A DNA stretch of 64,000 bases from Chamaea fasciata (lineage: Eukaryota; Chordata; Aves; Passeriformes; Sylviidae). Of this stretch, positions 1 through 12,009 are shown one piece after another (positions within the stretch are counted from its first letter, which is position 1; each line of letters begins with the position of its first letter). Location of the stretch: assembly GCA_029207755.1 (NCBI GenBank), contig JARCOQ010000096.1, forward strand, positions 62,001 to 126,000. Direction: 5' to 3'. The notes beneath the pieces were generated by a model. The model saw only the letters and a program-made list of their open reading frames with translations. It was not told the origin of the DNA and ran no database searches. Made by a program: the position numbers and the translations under genes.

Positions 1-177
1 GACGTGGGTGCTTTGGGAGGCGGCCACTCCTGTGCACCCTCCTCTCCCAGCCTTTTCCAGTCTGCTCGGCCATCCCTAAAGTGACGAGGCCCTCTGGCCC
101 ACGACCACAGGGACTGTGTGGGGCAGCCCGGGCACAGGGCACAAATTCCAGGGACAGCAGGGAGAAGGGGATCTCAC

Positions 178-2357
178 CTGGCCAGCAGAGACACAGCATA
201 GTGCTGGGTGTCAGCACAGGGCAGCGTGTTCCAGCCATGCTTGGACTCCACAGCGATCACCTCATTGTCGCACTCCAGCCGGCAGAGCAGGGACCTCACG
301 GCCTGCACTGCAAACCTGTGTGCAGAGCAAAGCCCGGGTCACACTGGGAGCACTGGCACTGGCCACAAGGACATGGGAAGGACAGGAGGGCGGAGACCTG
401 TTGGGGTCGCTGGGAAGGCGGTGCTCCTCTCGGCATGCTCTCCAGAAGTGATGGACTTCCTGTGGTGGCATCTGCTGTGTGGTGATGACAACATGGAAAA
501 GCAGAGCCACAAAGAGGCGGGAGGAATGAAGGATCAGTGCCTCGTGGCACTCAGGCACCTGGACAATCACCCACACCACCAGAGTCGCCTGCAAAAGAAG
601 TTGCCGAGGAGAGCGCTCAGTGCTGAGGTGTCCATGTGGCAGGGCCCCAGGGGAGACGCAGGGGGAGCAGCAGGCCTGGTGCCCCCTGAGCCTGCCCTTG
701 GCCCAGGTTTCAGCCCAGGGCCTGAGGCAGGGAGAGGATGGAGAGCTGCTGGAGAGGCGACCTGGGGGTGAGCAAATGCCCAGGAACTCACAGCCAGGGC
801 AAAGACGTCCTCCTTGTCCCCATCAGAGGTGAACATCCGACACAGAGGCCAGTCCTCCATCACACTGAGGAGTGTTGGCAGCACCTTCTCCACTGTGGAA
901 CTCGATGAACCTATGGTTGTCCACATCATGGCAGCAGCTCTGTGGGATCAGAGCTCTGTGTCAGGGACGTCTCAGCCACACTACCATGCCCTGTGCGGGT
1001 CTGGGGGCCAGGGGACAGAGCCCCGGTGCCCTGAAGGGCAGGGAGGGAGCATGGCAGCAGGCTCGGGAAACAGAGGGGCCTGAGGGTCCTGGACCTGTCT
1101 GCCTGTCTGGCAGAGCCCATTGCACAGGCCGTGCAGGGCCACGGCCCTAAAGGCCGGTGAGCCCTGAGCTCTCAAGGCAGGTGGGCCCATACCTGTCACA
1201 GGTTGGGGCACAGCGCAGGAGGGTCAGCACCACGTCCGCTGGGTGTTCTTCAGCCAGCCTCACAATGTCAGTTTGCATCCTGGCATCCACAGTAGCATGG
1301 GATGCTAGTCTCTGGTGAATATTCCTAACAATGGCTGGTACCTGGAGGAGGCATGGGGAAGACTTGGAGCACTGTCTAAGGGAGCAACTTCTCCAGCTTC
1401 CCTTCCCACAGTACTCTAATGGCTTCAAAGGCTGAGAGGATCCAACGGCTTGAGGGGACACACAATCCTGGGAGGCCTCCAGCCCTGGCCCCAGGCTGCT
1501 TACCCGCTGCTGAAGAGGAACAGGACTCTCCTTGTAAAAATGCACGGTGGGAGCATGAGTCATGGTGGGAGTGGGGGTGCTGTCAGTATTTGGGAGGCCT
1601 TGAGTCATTCTGGTGGCAGGGTTTGTGATGCTCGTGCCCTTGGTCATTTCCATGACAGCAGCCTTCGCCCGGAGATCATTCACTGCAGTGACAAAATTTT
1701 CTGAGTGTGCAGTCAAATTTGTGCTGACATCAGGCTCTGCCTGGCAGTTGGTCAGCCTGGAGTTAAGCTTGGCTGTACCTGCAGTTGCAGTGCTGCTGGT
1801 GTTCCTACGCCGAATGCGCAGGAATTTCGGGAACATCTGCAGGGGAACAAAGCCAGGGATGTTCCATGGAACGCTCCAAGCGTGGTGCTCAGCCGAGCAG
1901 TGACAGCAGGCCCAGCCCAGGTGGGGAGGGCTGCAGGTACCTTCAGTGTCCTGCGGAAGCGGCCGCTGGCAGGCCTGTGCTCTTGTGTGCCGTCCGTGGC
2001 TGCATCTGGCAAAGAGCGAGAGCAGGCAGTGCTGAGGGGCTGCGGGAGAGGCTGAAGAACACAGCCCAGCCCTGTCCTCCCCAGGCTGGGACTGCCCCGG
2101 GATGCCCCAGGGGATGGAGATTGGGCACTGCCAGGTTCAGCCCCAGCCCCTCTTCCGTCCTGTCCCTGGGCATGTCCACAACAGGTGGGAGAGGACGGAG
2201 CCAAGCTGGCTGCAGCCATCAGCCCTGTGGCCCAGTTCTGCCACTCACCGTCCTGCACTGGCTGGAGCTGCTCTGGCTCTTCAGGCTGTTGTGCTCCACG
2301 GCCTTGCTTTCTTTCCCCCCTGAAGACTTTGAAGAGGCCAAGAAATCTGCCCGCCAT
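178..2357 (-). CDS. MROH-family (maestro heat-like repeat) gene, 5' seven exons, cut by left window edge
   Basis: Spliced gene on the minus strand. I place coding exons at 2357-2249, 2005-1941, 1836-1504, 1341-1193, 939-792, 588-398 and 315-178. Each intron has GT/AG ends, and the reading phase carries through every junction (109, 65, 333, 149, 148, 191 and 138 bp), giving about 377 residues before the edge. The start ATG at 2357 opens with MAGRFLGLFKVF, the short N-terminus I associate with avian MROH proteins. Exon 3 is a Ser/Thr-rich linker. Exons 4-7 hold HEAT-type helices with family-like stretches such as VEKVLPTLLSVMEDWP, DKEDVFALA, EVHHFWRACREEH and RSLLCRLE. MROH proteins are all-helical HEAT-repeat proteins. 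The founder, Maestro, is linked to male germ cells; the role of the expanded bird copies is unknown. Later exons should lie left of position 178. No stop or frameshift is visible in the seven exons. Family assignment is from memory of the family; exon boundaries are read from the sequence. Confidence 0.82.
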
Positions 2358-2399
2358 GCCTGAGTGTGGTGTTGAGGGCGCCTTCTAGAGAGATGGCTC

Positions 2400-4060
2400 A
2401 GAAGAGCTCTGAGTCAACAAGTCCTCGATGGTACGTGCAAAAGAGAAGCCTCGGGTAGGCCACAGGTCACCAAGTCCTGTGGTCTGGCCTCGAGGTCACC
2501 TCTAGGAATACCGCCTCGGAAAAGCTCCGGCAGACGGGAATGAGTGTGCCTTGGGGGGGGCTCCTCACGACACCGCTCTATCCCGTCCTGTCCCGTCGCC
2601 TGCTCCGAGCACTGTGGCCTGGCTGCGCCACCGCCAGCACCTATGTCGCCACGGGTCACAAAGGGTCCTTTGACACCCCGTCCCGTTCCATGCCACGGTG
2701 ACCCCGCTGCTGCACCGTGTCACAAAGGGCCAATGCACACACTGCCACCTGCCCTGGGGCCACCCCCAGCCCAGCCAAGGTGGCCCAGGTTGGAAGGAAT
2801 CCCTCACCCCAAGTGTCGAAGACAGCCCTGAGACAGCATCTTTCGGAGCGGCTCAAACCGTGGGCAAACGCTGCCCGGCTCTGCGGGCCCAGGGCAGCAG
2901 AAGGAGCCCCCAGGGCTGCCGACGCGGCCGCAGCGGGAAGGGCACGGGGCCTTGCACAGAAGCTGGCACGGCCTCCCTGGGACACGTCCCCATCCGCTGG
3001 CCGTCCTAAACCCGCGGGTGTGACGCAGACGAGGAACGTGTGGGCCAGGGCACGGATGCTGCTCTGAGCCCTGGGGCCAGGGGAGCGCTGAAACCGGCAG
3101 GTGTGACGGAGCCCCCGCCCAAGCAGAGCTGCTGCCCCCCGAGCCCTGGCAGTGCTGGTGTCATCTCCTGCCCCAGAGACCTGTGCCCTGGGGCGCTTCT
3201 CTGCCACAGGGCAGCCAAACCCAACGTGCGCTGGGGGCCGTGCTCCTTCCTACAGGGCATGTGGGCAGGAGCACCTGGAGCAAGTGCTGGAAACTGTTGC
3301 GCTCTGTCAGAAGCTGTTACTCCATGCTGAAATTGTTTTCTACTTGGAGCCATTTCCTGAAGCACAAAATCACCCTGGCAGCAGAGGCAGAGAAGGATCT
3401 GGCATTTAAGAATCTTCAATTCAGGAAAGCTTTTCTTCCCATTACTCAACTCAAGTAGTTCCAAAAAGTTGCAAACTTCCTAAATTCATAGCAATGGCCT
3501 GAGAACCTGATAGATTTGGAAGTTTCCTTCCCACCCCAAAGCAGTAACACATTTGCCTTAACGTCATCCACTGAATGTCACTTTACAAATCATAAGACCA
3601 CACAGAGGCAAAATAAAGGCCTTGCTTTGGTTTCAAACATTTTTCTAGGAAGGCATGTTAAGAGCCTAATTCTCTTAAGGAATAAAAGCTCTCCACGAAT
3701 GAAAGTCCACTCAGTGTTATAAAAGCAGCCCAAACAAATGAGTAGATTGCAAAAGGGCTAATCCTGCCCCTGCTACAGATATCTAAGTGGCCAAGAAAGC
3801 ACAGCTCTCCCCTCCTCTTCTCTGCAGGAGAAGCAGGATGACTAAGAGAAAAAGTCCCAGCTATTCCTTCTGTCCTCCATAACCAAAGCTGTGCCATACC
3901 ACAGGTGGTGCCTTCAAAGTGACTCCAGTTCCAGCCTAGACCTCTCCTCTTCCAGACGACTCCTTCCCCAACACGCCCAGCAACACCAACCCCAGCTCAA
4001 CACCCTGCCAAGACCCGCAGCTGTCCCCATCCCTCCGCACAGCTTTCCCACCCCCTGCTT
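2400..4060. other. Upstream region of the MROH gene, no gene recognised
   Basis: GC-rich to about 3350, then AT-richer. Around 2640-2735 there are two or three degenerate copies of the CACGGTGAC/GTGTCACAAAGGG motif that resembles the ~37-bp minisatellite found elsewhere in the window. The rest gives only short overlapping reading frames with no family resemblance. It probably contains the promoter of the MROH gene that starts at 2357, but I see no clear TATA box. Confidence 0.4.
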
Positions 4061-4068
4061 CCCTGCAC

Positions 4069-4290
4069 GTGCCGTGGGATGGCACTCAGGAGGATGTGCT
4101 CCAAGGCCTTCCCCGGCAGCAAGCTCAGGCTGCCAGGCCTACGGTTCCTGGATCATCCTTCCCACCCACACTTCCCGTGCTCAGCTGTTCCATTTGCGCT
4201 CAGCTCAGACTTGTCCGCTTAAGCGGGACTGCTGGTAAAGGATGGAGAGCAGCCTGGCAAGCTCCTTCTCCAGCTCCTTCTTTACTCTCA
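4069..4290 (-). mobile_element. Old, degenerate CR1 LINE fragment
   Basis: Read on the minus strand this matches the CR1 reverse-transcriptase region that is better preserved at 24500-24720: the stretches around GATGGCACTCA, AGGCTGCCAGGCCTA and GATGGAGAGCAGCCTGGCAAG occur in the same order. Many substitutions and indels indicate an old insertion. Boundaries are approximate. Confidence 0.6.
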
Positions 4291-4299
4291 GGGGAGGTA

Positions 4300-6835
4300 G
4301 AACATGCCACAGGAAAGCAAGCAGTGCCAAAAGACTTGGGCCAGCATCAGGCACATTTAGGAATGAAACAAGGCCTTTGTTTGATGTAAGGAAGCACAGG
4401 CAATTGACAGAAGGAAAGAGTACTTAGCACACATATCCAGAAGTACTTAGCACCAGTTCACATAAGAAAAACCTGGAAGCCTAACTTGGCAAGAGAGTGA
4501 CTTGACAAAAAGCTTTAGACATAGCCTTGGGGAAGACCTAAGGGCGGCTACAGAATCAGCCCTGTGCAGGGAAGGGGTGAGGAAGATGAGCTGCTTTGGT
4601 GCGCTGAGACTCCTCCTGGCCAGCAGGTGGACATTAGCTTCAAGTCTAGGATTCTGATGCAATGTGCTTCTTTCTAAGCCCCTGCCTATGGAATCACCTC
4701 AGCACTCTAAAGACGGAAGGTATTTTTGATAGAATTCCTACAGAAACCCACTGCAATTTGGACGTGGCAAAGAAGCCTTGTGGTGGAGGTGCAGACCCCT
4801 AACCTCCTGCCAATCAAAGAGCTTTTGGTGGACAATGCATTTGTCTGCTGATTTCTTTGAATTGTAGAGACCTCTCAGGACTGCTCTATCCTGAGGGAAC
4901 GCCCTTGGCCTTGACCTGTAGGCACCCGCGCAAGCTTCAAATCAGCTCCCTCAGCTTCCAGGACCTCTCTTGGCCGGCATCCTGACGGGGATGCAGGACT
5001 GCTGCGAGGCACTGCTGGGACCCGGCAGGACAGGACCGGCTGTCTGGTGTCCACGTAGCAGCACCCCCTGACACAACCGGGGTCATCCCGAAAGCAGACA
5101 ACGCTCACGTGTCTGCGGAGAGGGGCAAGGAGTGCTGGGCTCCTCTCAGGGTGTCTCAGCTGAGCCTGCTCCTCAACACGCCCCCGTTTGAAGGCCTGCT
5201 AATGCCCAGCTGCCAGAAATGCCTGCCTTGTTCTCTCCAAGATGCACAGGGAGAGCCAGTGAGCATGGCGCCTTGGGAGGCAAACCTTCCAAGCCTTTTC
5301 TGAGGCCACGGACACCCCAAGATCAGCCAAGACTCTCCGTGCCGCCTGGCCCACACAGCCCAGCTCGGTGCTGGCCCTCTGGGCCGCAGCAGCTTCCAGC
5401 AAGCAAGAGGCAAATGCATATTGCCAAGAGTTGAAACACAGCAGACAGGTAAGATGTGAGAGGTGTGTGCGCGAAGGCCTTTGAATTCACAGCTCTCAAA
5501 GACAGCTTTGGGGCTGGCAGCTGGACAGAGATGCTCCTGCTCACACCTGTGTCCAAACGGGGGGGAACACAGCCCGGTGCAGGTGTTGGCCTTGGTCTCC
5601 GCAGGTCCAGGTGGATTCCAAACCCGCTCTTCACAGCCTTCTCCCTTCCCTTGTCCATCTGCCAAGTGCAACAGGCCTCAAGGACTGAAAGGACCACAGA
5701 GAGCCAAAGGGGGACAGTTGCTCCGACAGCACCGGGAGCTCCTAGGAAAGCGCTTTCCTGCCGCAGCAAGCCCCTTTCCCCCAGAGGTGTTTCCCCAAAT
5801 GTGTACCTTTCCTGGGGAACACCAACACACTCTTAAGAAACCCTGGCAAGGCTGAATTCCTTCTGGTCCTTTCTGGACGGGCGCTCCAGCTCTAGCTGGG
5901 ATTTCCCCCAGTGTGATTCCAGGTGGAGGTTCGCACATGCAGCCCCAGGCCCTCTACAAACACAAGCTGCCCGCCGCCTCTTCACCTGCCTCGACGCCTG
6001 CCTGCGCTCACAGCAGCAAAACCAGGCTCTTCCCGGCCAGAGACTAGAGCCCTGTTCCCGCAGGACGCTCCTGCCAGCACCTTCCAGGACTCTCCACTGT
6101 GCACACAGCACTTTTCATGCCCGCTCTCCACAGCCTTTGGAACACAGAGCACAGCCTGGCTGACGCTGCCATCAGCACACCCCAAACACAGGCGGAGGAA
6201 GGAGAAGCAGGGGCTGCTTTGTGGCCATGCCCAAGAGAGACTGGAAGGCTGCCCTCTCTCCGCTCTCACTTGCTTGGCTTTCTGACAGGCTCTGAGGCAG
6301 GGGCTGCGATTCCTCAGCTCTGGGCACCAGAACCGCAGCCGGGATCCCGGCACTGCCTGACGGCGCTCGGGCCATTGGCTCGGTCACGCGTCCGAGTCTT
6401 GGCCACCGTGCTGCTGCTGCTTCACTTGCCCTTAGGCACACCCAAAGCTCCCTGTTAAGGCCTGATGGTCTCTGCTTCTGCCCTCTCCCTGACCCTGCGC
6501 AGGGATGGAGCACTGCTGTGCTTTCAGGAAGCCATTCTTGAAAGCTTCCAGCATTCCCAGCTCCTTTGCCCTCTGTAGATGCTTGCCATGGAATCTCTCA
6601 CAGCTGGGTTCAGAGCATACTCAGGTTGGCTCTTCCAAAATCCAGGAGCTTCAGGCTGCTCAGTAGGACCTTAAACTCCACAGTGTTGTGGAACTGGACC
6701 TTCAGCACAGGCACCTTTCCAGCCTGACGGGGCCTTGCTCCTCTGTGTCTCTGCACAAAACACGGCGCGGAAGAGGACGGCAGCAGGGGCCTGTGTGTGC
6801 CAGGGTTCAGGTTTTTACGCCGCTTCAGCTCCACA
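4300..6835. other. Unrecognised intergenic DNA
   Basis: No convincing gene, transposon or tandem repeat was recognised. Several overlapping open frames of 100-170 codons between 5150 and 6510 lie on both strands over the same GC-rich DNA, which is typical of chance frames. A minus-strand frame at 6610-6834 ends in a Lys/Leu-rich stretch that I could not assign. A minus-strand AATAAA lies near 6860, so a 3' end of an unidentified minus-strand transcript is possible. Confidence 0.4.
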
Positions 6836-7049
6836 GAGACGCAGGTAAAGTGAAGCCAAAGTGTTTATTAATGAAAGGCGAAGCAAAGGGATCAGCTGGG
6901 AGGGAATAAGGGGGGATGGGCAGGGTCTGAGGGCTGGAGGGAGGGAGCTGTCAGCAGGGAGGGAGAAGGCAGGAGCTATGGGAGCTCCCCACAGGCTGAG
7001 CTGTGCCCGGCATCAGCCGTGCCTGGAGTGACACTGAGCGATGTTCTCT

Positions 7050-8633
7050 TCACTGGCTCCTGCTGCTGTTTTGGGACACTGGTTCTCTGAATCCTGCAGA
7101 TGGCCTTAGTTCTGCAGATCTTTGTCCAAAAATTGCTTGGATTTCCAAGTTAGTGGAGTATGGGCTGTCGTCTTTGCAGACAGGAGGTGCGCTGGGTTGT
7201 CGGTTTGATGGTTCCAATACAATATGTTTGGGACAGAGCCAATTAGAAATTATTTTAGCCAATTTATCATATGGCAATTTATTCATTACTTCTCGTGGAA
7301 CTCCCCTTTTCAGTCCTAGCCACCACCGTTGCTGCCAGTTGGAAATTTGTTTTCCCTTTTCTGATTTTTCATTAGGAGAGGCAATGTGCCTGACTCCTCT
7401 GGGTTTTTCTTGTTTGTCCTCTGAGTACTTCACTGGTCCATATTTTCTACTGTAACTTATTAACTCCTCTGCTACCTCACTCCATGTCCAAAGTTTATGA
7501 CTGCTGTTATATTGTGTGCTAGGAGTTGTAAAAGGTGAGGAGTCAGTGGAGTCAGTGGAACCAGTTTGATCTCTTGTATGGCCAAGAAATCTTTCAAGTC
7601 TATCTACCAGAGAGATAGATGCTCTTGTTTATTGAAGAAGAATTGCTGTTGGTTTTAGAGACTCTGGCAAACCTCGAATTAGGGGGGTCATGATCTCAGG
7701 TTTGACAGGCTGTTGCATTGGTGACTCATAGCCAGAGATTAATTTTCTTTCATGTATCATTTGCAAGCATGCAGCTTTGTGTATGTTTTCTAGGAGTTGG
7801 TCTGGAGTGCCGACTCTTGCCAGAGGGTCGCCCCTCTCAAGGGGGTTTAACCCCCCTGCCCAGTAAGCTGCACGCTGTGTCAGGGACCATGGAGCACGTG
7901 TATTTCCTGTTGTTAAGAAAACTCCATGTCCCCAATAGCCACTTGCTTCTTGTTCACTTAATTGAATTTGGTCACCCCCAGTGAGTGAGACTCTAAAAAC
8001 ATACTCCGTCTCTGATTCACTTGGGAGGCGGGAGTATTCTTTCTTTAATTTAGCTAATTCAGTGGCCATGTATGGTATTTCTTTGGTGGTTATGTGGGGA
8101 TCATGATCCTCTTCATTTATAGAATTATATTCTGTTTTGATGAGAGGTCTCAAGTTGGAGCAACAGTGTTCCCCACAATTTTACATGTGTTCTAATTCTT
8201 TCTGAGAGTATATTTGTTTAATGTTGTATGTCTCCTTTCTTTCTATATCTGTGGGTGAATCTGCAGATTTTAAGGTTTTACTTCGCCCTTCTGCAAGGGA
8301 AGTCTGCAGCAAATAATTCTTTCTTTCCTGTTCTAATTGTGTTTGCAAAGCTTCTACCAAATTTAATAGGGATTCTATTACTGCTTTTTCTTCACTTACC
8401 CGTTTAAAACGGGGTGCTATGGCTGCCGAGAGACAGGCCCCCAAAACTGAGCAAAGAATGGTTTTATTTCTGCCCAGTTTATATCTAGCATCATGTTGTA
8501 AAGAATATATTCTATTTACTATGTTTTCAAAGTTAAACCAATTATTCTGTGCCCACCTTTCTCCATCTGGAGAAGGTCCAGCGCCATGTTTCGCTAACAA
8601 AGCATAAAATGCATTCTTATCTTTTTCAGTCAT
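7050..8633 (-). pseudogene. Retroviral gag-like reading frame with internal stops
   Basis: Three open stretches lie in one and the same minus-strand frame: 8633-8181 (150 codons, matrix side), 8153-7629 (174 codons, capsid-like, with a Trp/Gly-rich segment typical of capsid N-terminal halves) and 7433-7050 (127 codons, basic and Trp-containing). They are separated by stop codons ending at 8181 and 7629. Gag normally forms the structural shell of the particle. Here the frame is broken and isolated from any polymerase, so it cannot give a working element alone. The assignment rests on layout (LTR, primer site, leader, gag) and overall character; I did not match it to a named virus. Confidence 0.65.
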
Positions 8634-9039
8634 TTTGTGAAGGGACCAAAACCACGCTCAGGGAGGTATTCTTAAAGTTACACCAAAAGCACAGCTACAA
8701 CTGTGTTTCCCTTCACTTCCCTGGAATGGGCGAGGAGACCAAAACTGCCTGGGAGGTTCACCTTAGTTACAAATAGTTGTCTCCTCAACTACACCAAGCA
8801 GCCCAAAACACACAAAAAAACCTAACTACAGTCCCATCTTTTGCACAATGAGATCTTTTTGTGAAATCCTGATGACAGGGAGTGCTATTTGCCTGGGTCT
8901 ATAGAGTTTGTGGGAATTTTCCCTCGCCCCCCTTGCTTTCTAACAGCGCTCACCGAAGTGGTGTGCTAGGTGCGGCTGAGACGAGGGTCCTTCTCCTTTT
9001 ACAAACTGTATAAAACCCGCAACCCCTCTGTCCATCAAG

Positions 9040-9057
9040 ATCCTGTCCGTGACGCCA
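9040..9057 (-). other. Retroviral primer-binding-site-like sequence
   Basis: Minus strand reads TGGCGTCACGGACAGGAT, six bases after the CA end of the LTR. It has the TGG start required to pair with a tRNA CCA end. I could not assign the tRNA species with confidence. Confidence 0.5.
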
Positions 9058-9063
9058 ATTTAA

Positions 9064-9721
9064 TGTCAGGGTCCGCAAATATATGCAGGGAATCTGATGG
9101 TTTGTTTTAAGGATCTCAAGGCGCAAAAGACACAGCAGGGGACAACTCAGTTTACTCAATCAAAAATGCACCTTTATTTAGTGCCAACAAATGCGATAGT
9201 GGAGATTTGAAGGGAAATAGAGGATAGCGAGAAAAGAGAAAGAGGAGGTAGGTTATAGCTACCAACGGAGAGACAAAATCCTCGTGGTCCGGCCAATAGA
9301 TCCGTCTTCTTCTGTGGGGAGATCTCAAAGTCTGTGGTTAACTCAGGGGTCCTTATAGTCCTCTCCGAAGCGACAGGCAGTTGGCCAAACAGGTGGGGGA
9401 AATCATTACAGTGTGTTCATTTTGAGAACTCAGAACAGGTCAGCTCTCAGCAGGTACAGTGTCAACCAGTACAAGTCAGCAGGCGCAGTCACTTCACCGT
9501 GACTTGCCCATTGCTTCTGCTCAGGTTCTGATGTTCTGATAGAAATGCGTGCTGGGTTTTTTCCATCAAACACACCGGCAGGCAGCACTTGGTCAACATC
9601 CCACCTCAGCCAGGCCAGAACTCCTGTGGTGAGATTTTAAAGTCCCTTTTAGGGGTTTCAGTCTCTGTCCTTGACGATGGTCGTGAGGCAGATGAGGGAT
9701 CTTTGGACTGTCTCTTACACA
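9064..9721 (-). repeat. Candidate LTR of the gag-only endogenous retrovirus
   Basis: On the minus strand the element would begin TGTGTAAG (9721) and end CCCTGACA (9064), giving TGT...ACA ends. A TATA-like CTATAAG lies at about 9353-9360, and an AATAAA polyadenylation signal at 9178-9173, about 180 bp downstream, in the order expected for U3-R-U5. The 3' boundary is well supported by the primer site 6 bp beyond it. The outer boundary near 9721 is a guess at the junction with the minisatellite. Confidence 0.5.
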
Positions 9722-10490
9722 TGGGGCCCTGCAGTGTCACAAGTGCCCTTTGGTTCCATGATGCCCTACAGTGTCACAACGGTGGCCTTGGTCCAATGGG
9801 GCCCCAAAGTGACACAATGGCCACTTGTTTCCATGAGACCTTGTAGGATCACAATGATCTCCTTGGCTCTGCAGTGTCACAATTGGACTCCTGGTTAAAG
9901 GAGACCCCAAAGTGTCACAATGGATCCTTGTTTCCATAAAGTCTCACTGTGTCACCATATTCTCATCAGTTCAATCAGGCCCCACAGTGTCCCAATGGTC
10001 TACTTGGCTCAGCAGTTTTGAAATGGCCTTGGTTCCATGAGGCCCTGCTGTGCCACACAGACCCTTGGTTACACAAGACCCCACAGTGCCACAAGGATCC
10101 CCTTTGCTTTCATAACACCCAAAAGTGTCATAATGGCCCCTTGGTTCTCGGAGGCCCCTCAATGTCACAATGGACCTCTTGGTTTCCTTGGCCTCCCCTG
10201 TGTCACAAGGGTTCCTTTATTCCATGAGCCCTTGTAGTGCCACACCGCTCTCCTTGGTTCCATGAGGGCCTGAAGTGTCACAATGTCCCATTGCTTCTAT
10301 GGGGCCCCAGAGTGTCACAATGGCCCCTTGGTTCCGCAGTATCGCAAAGGACACTTATGGTTCCTTGAGGCCCCAAAGTGTCACAGTGGCCCCTTGTTTC
10401 CATGGGGACCCCAGTGTCATAAGGGTCTCCTTGGTTCCACAGTGTGACAATGCACCCTTGGTTACAGGAAGCCCTGCAGTGTCACAATGG
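9722..10490 (+). repeat. ~37-bp minisatellite, about 20 imperfect copies
   Basis: Imperfect head-to-tail copies of a unit containing GTGTCACAATGG, CCTTGGTTCCATGAGG and CCC(T/C)(G/A)CA. Spacing between successive GTGTCAC motifs is about 37 bp (for example 9736 to 9773), with indels in some units. It is heavily diverged rather than homogeneous. Smaller clusters of the same unit recur across the window. Confidence 0.85.
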
Positions 10491-10499
10491 ATATTTGCA

Positions 10500-10935
10500 A
10501 GGCTGGAACTGCTCTGGAGCCAGGCTGAGAGAGCTGGAGCTGTTCAGCCTGGGTGTGAGAAGGCTCCAGGGAGACATTGGAGTCCATTCCAGCACCTAAA
10601 GGGGCTTTGAGAGAGCTGGAGAGGGACTTTGAACAAAGTGACAGGAAAAGAGGGAATGGCCTTCAGAGTGACAGGACAACAGGGAATGGCCATGAGGGGA
10701 AGGAGGGCAGGTTTAGATAGGATATCGGGAAGAAATTCTTCCCAGTGAGGGTGGTGAGGCCCTGGCACAGGTTACCCAGAGAGGCTGCAGACTCCCCACC
10801 TCTGGCCGTGTTCAAGGCCAGGTTGCATGGAGCAATCTGGTCCAGTGGAAGGTGTCCCTGCCCATGGCAGGAGATTGGAACTGGATGATCTTTAGGATTC
10901 CAACCCAGGCCATTCCATGATCCTAGATTTGCCCC
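10500..10935 (+). mobile_element. CR1 LINE 3' end
   Basis: Plus-strand CR1 3' terminal region. It has the ordered landmarks of the CR1 tail: GAGCTGTTCAGCCTGG, GGATATCGGGAAGAAATTCTT, the segment ending TTCAAGGCCAGGTTG, GTGTCCCTGCCCATGGCAGG, then AACTGGATGATCTTTAGG and a CCATTCCATGATCCTAG end. It is strongly 5'-truncated and carries no intact coding region. Confidence 0.85.
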
Positions 10936-10949
10936 TCCTGCTCTCATTT

Positions 10950-12005
10950 TGCAGCAGGTTGACATGTTCCTTTTGCAGCCATTTCCTGCAAATACAGCAT
11001 CAGAATTAACCTTGCTTTGGATGTTGCCTGAGGCTTCCATCAGCTCCAGCTGAGCCTTGGCTTTCCTAAACACATGAACACACGCTCAGGTCAGATCTCT
11101 GAATTCCTCCGCCATAGCTTGTCCTCACTTCCACCTCCTGGTTGTTGTGTTGTGGCTCATCCCTGTCATTTGTCCCTGAGGCAGCACAGCCCCCCTGCCC
11201 AGCACAGGCCCCACATCCCCCTCAGCAGACACGGCACAGCACAGGGTGTGTTTTGGGTGGGCAAATGTTCCAACCAGAGTGTCCACAGCAGACCTCAGTG
11301 TCCAGTTCCAACACCCACATCCCATGCCAGGGTTCACACAGAGCCCTGCCCTGGGGACTGCCAAGGGCTGGGTGAGGAGGGAGCCTGGGCAGGGCTGATG
11401 CTGCCCCTACACTGGTGCTGAAATCAGCAGGAGGAAGAAGATAACCACAGAACAAATAGACCAATAAACTGGGGTGAGTGCCCAGGTGTGCCAGTGGCTG
11501 ATGGAAGAGGCTGGAGGGATGGTCAAAGCCCTGGGGCACCTTCTCACACTGGCCATGCCACCAAGGCCACAGACCAACCTCCTCAGTGCTGCACCTGCCA
11601 GTGTGAGATCCCTGCCAGGGGACTGGCACAGCACCACACACCTGCTGGAACGTGTCCTGGCCCTGCAGAGTCACACAGCTCAGCTGACATGGGTGGGTTT
11701 TATCTCCTGGACACTTCCCTGTCTAGCCCAGCTTCTGCCCAGCTCTGCCCACCTCCCCTGCCCTCAACCCAGCCCAGCCAAATCTGGGTAAACCGCATGG
11801 CAGTGCCTGCTCTGGGCTGCTCCAGCACTGGGTGCACTCACCCCACAGCCCTGGCCCCCTTGAAAGGCTCAGCAGCTGCTGAAGGGTGGAGAGGGAGATC
11901 AGGCTCCAGATCAGCCCTAGTGCTGGAGGATGAGAGACTCAGTGATGCTCCAGTAGTCAAACCTGTTCAAATACTTTCCTCAGAACCTCCTTGAGTTGAG
12001 AGGTG
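10950..12005. other. Unrecognised DNA between CR1 tail and satellite
   Basis: No family resemblance was found. Overlapping open frames on both strands at 11222-11674 and 11488-11994 are low in recognisable motifs and look like chance frames in GC-rich DNA. No splice-consistent gene model was found. Confidence 0.35.
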
Positions 12006-12009
12006 ACCA

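Larger units (their letters stand above)
7050..9721 (-). mobile_element. Gag-only endogenous retrovirus, 3'-truncated, minus strand
   Basis: Read on the minus strand the order is LTR (about 9721-9064), a TTAAAT spacer, a primer-binding-site-like sequence (9057-9040), a leader of about 400 bp and a gag-like reading frame from 8633 down to about 7050. No protease, polymerase or envelope follows and no 3' LTR was found, so the provirus is truncated just after gag near 7050. The class (beta-, gamma- or ERV-L-like) could not be settled by eye. It lies beside the minisatellite cluster that starts at about 9722. Confidence 0.75.

Noticed and set aside
1..177. A further MROH exon at the left edge
   Set aside because: No stretch in the required phase with a good acceptor site and family-like residues could be recognised, so the gene is left open at 178.
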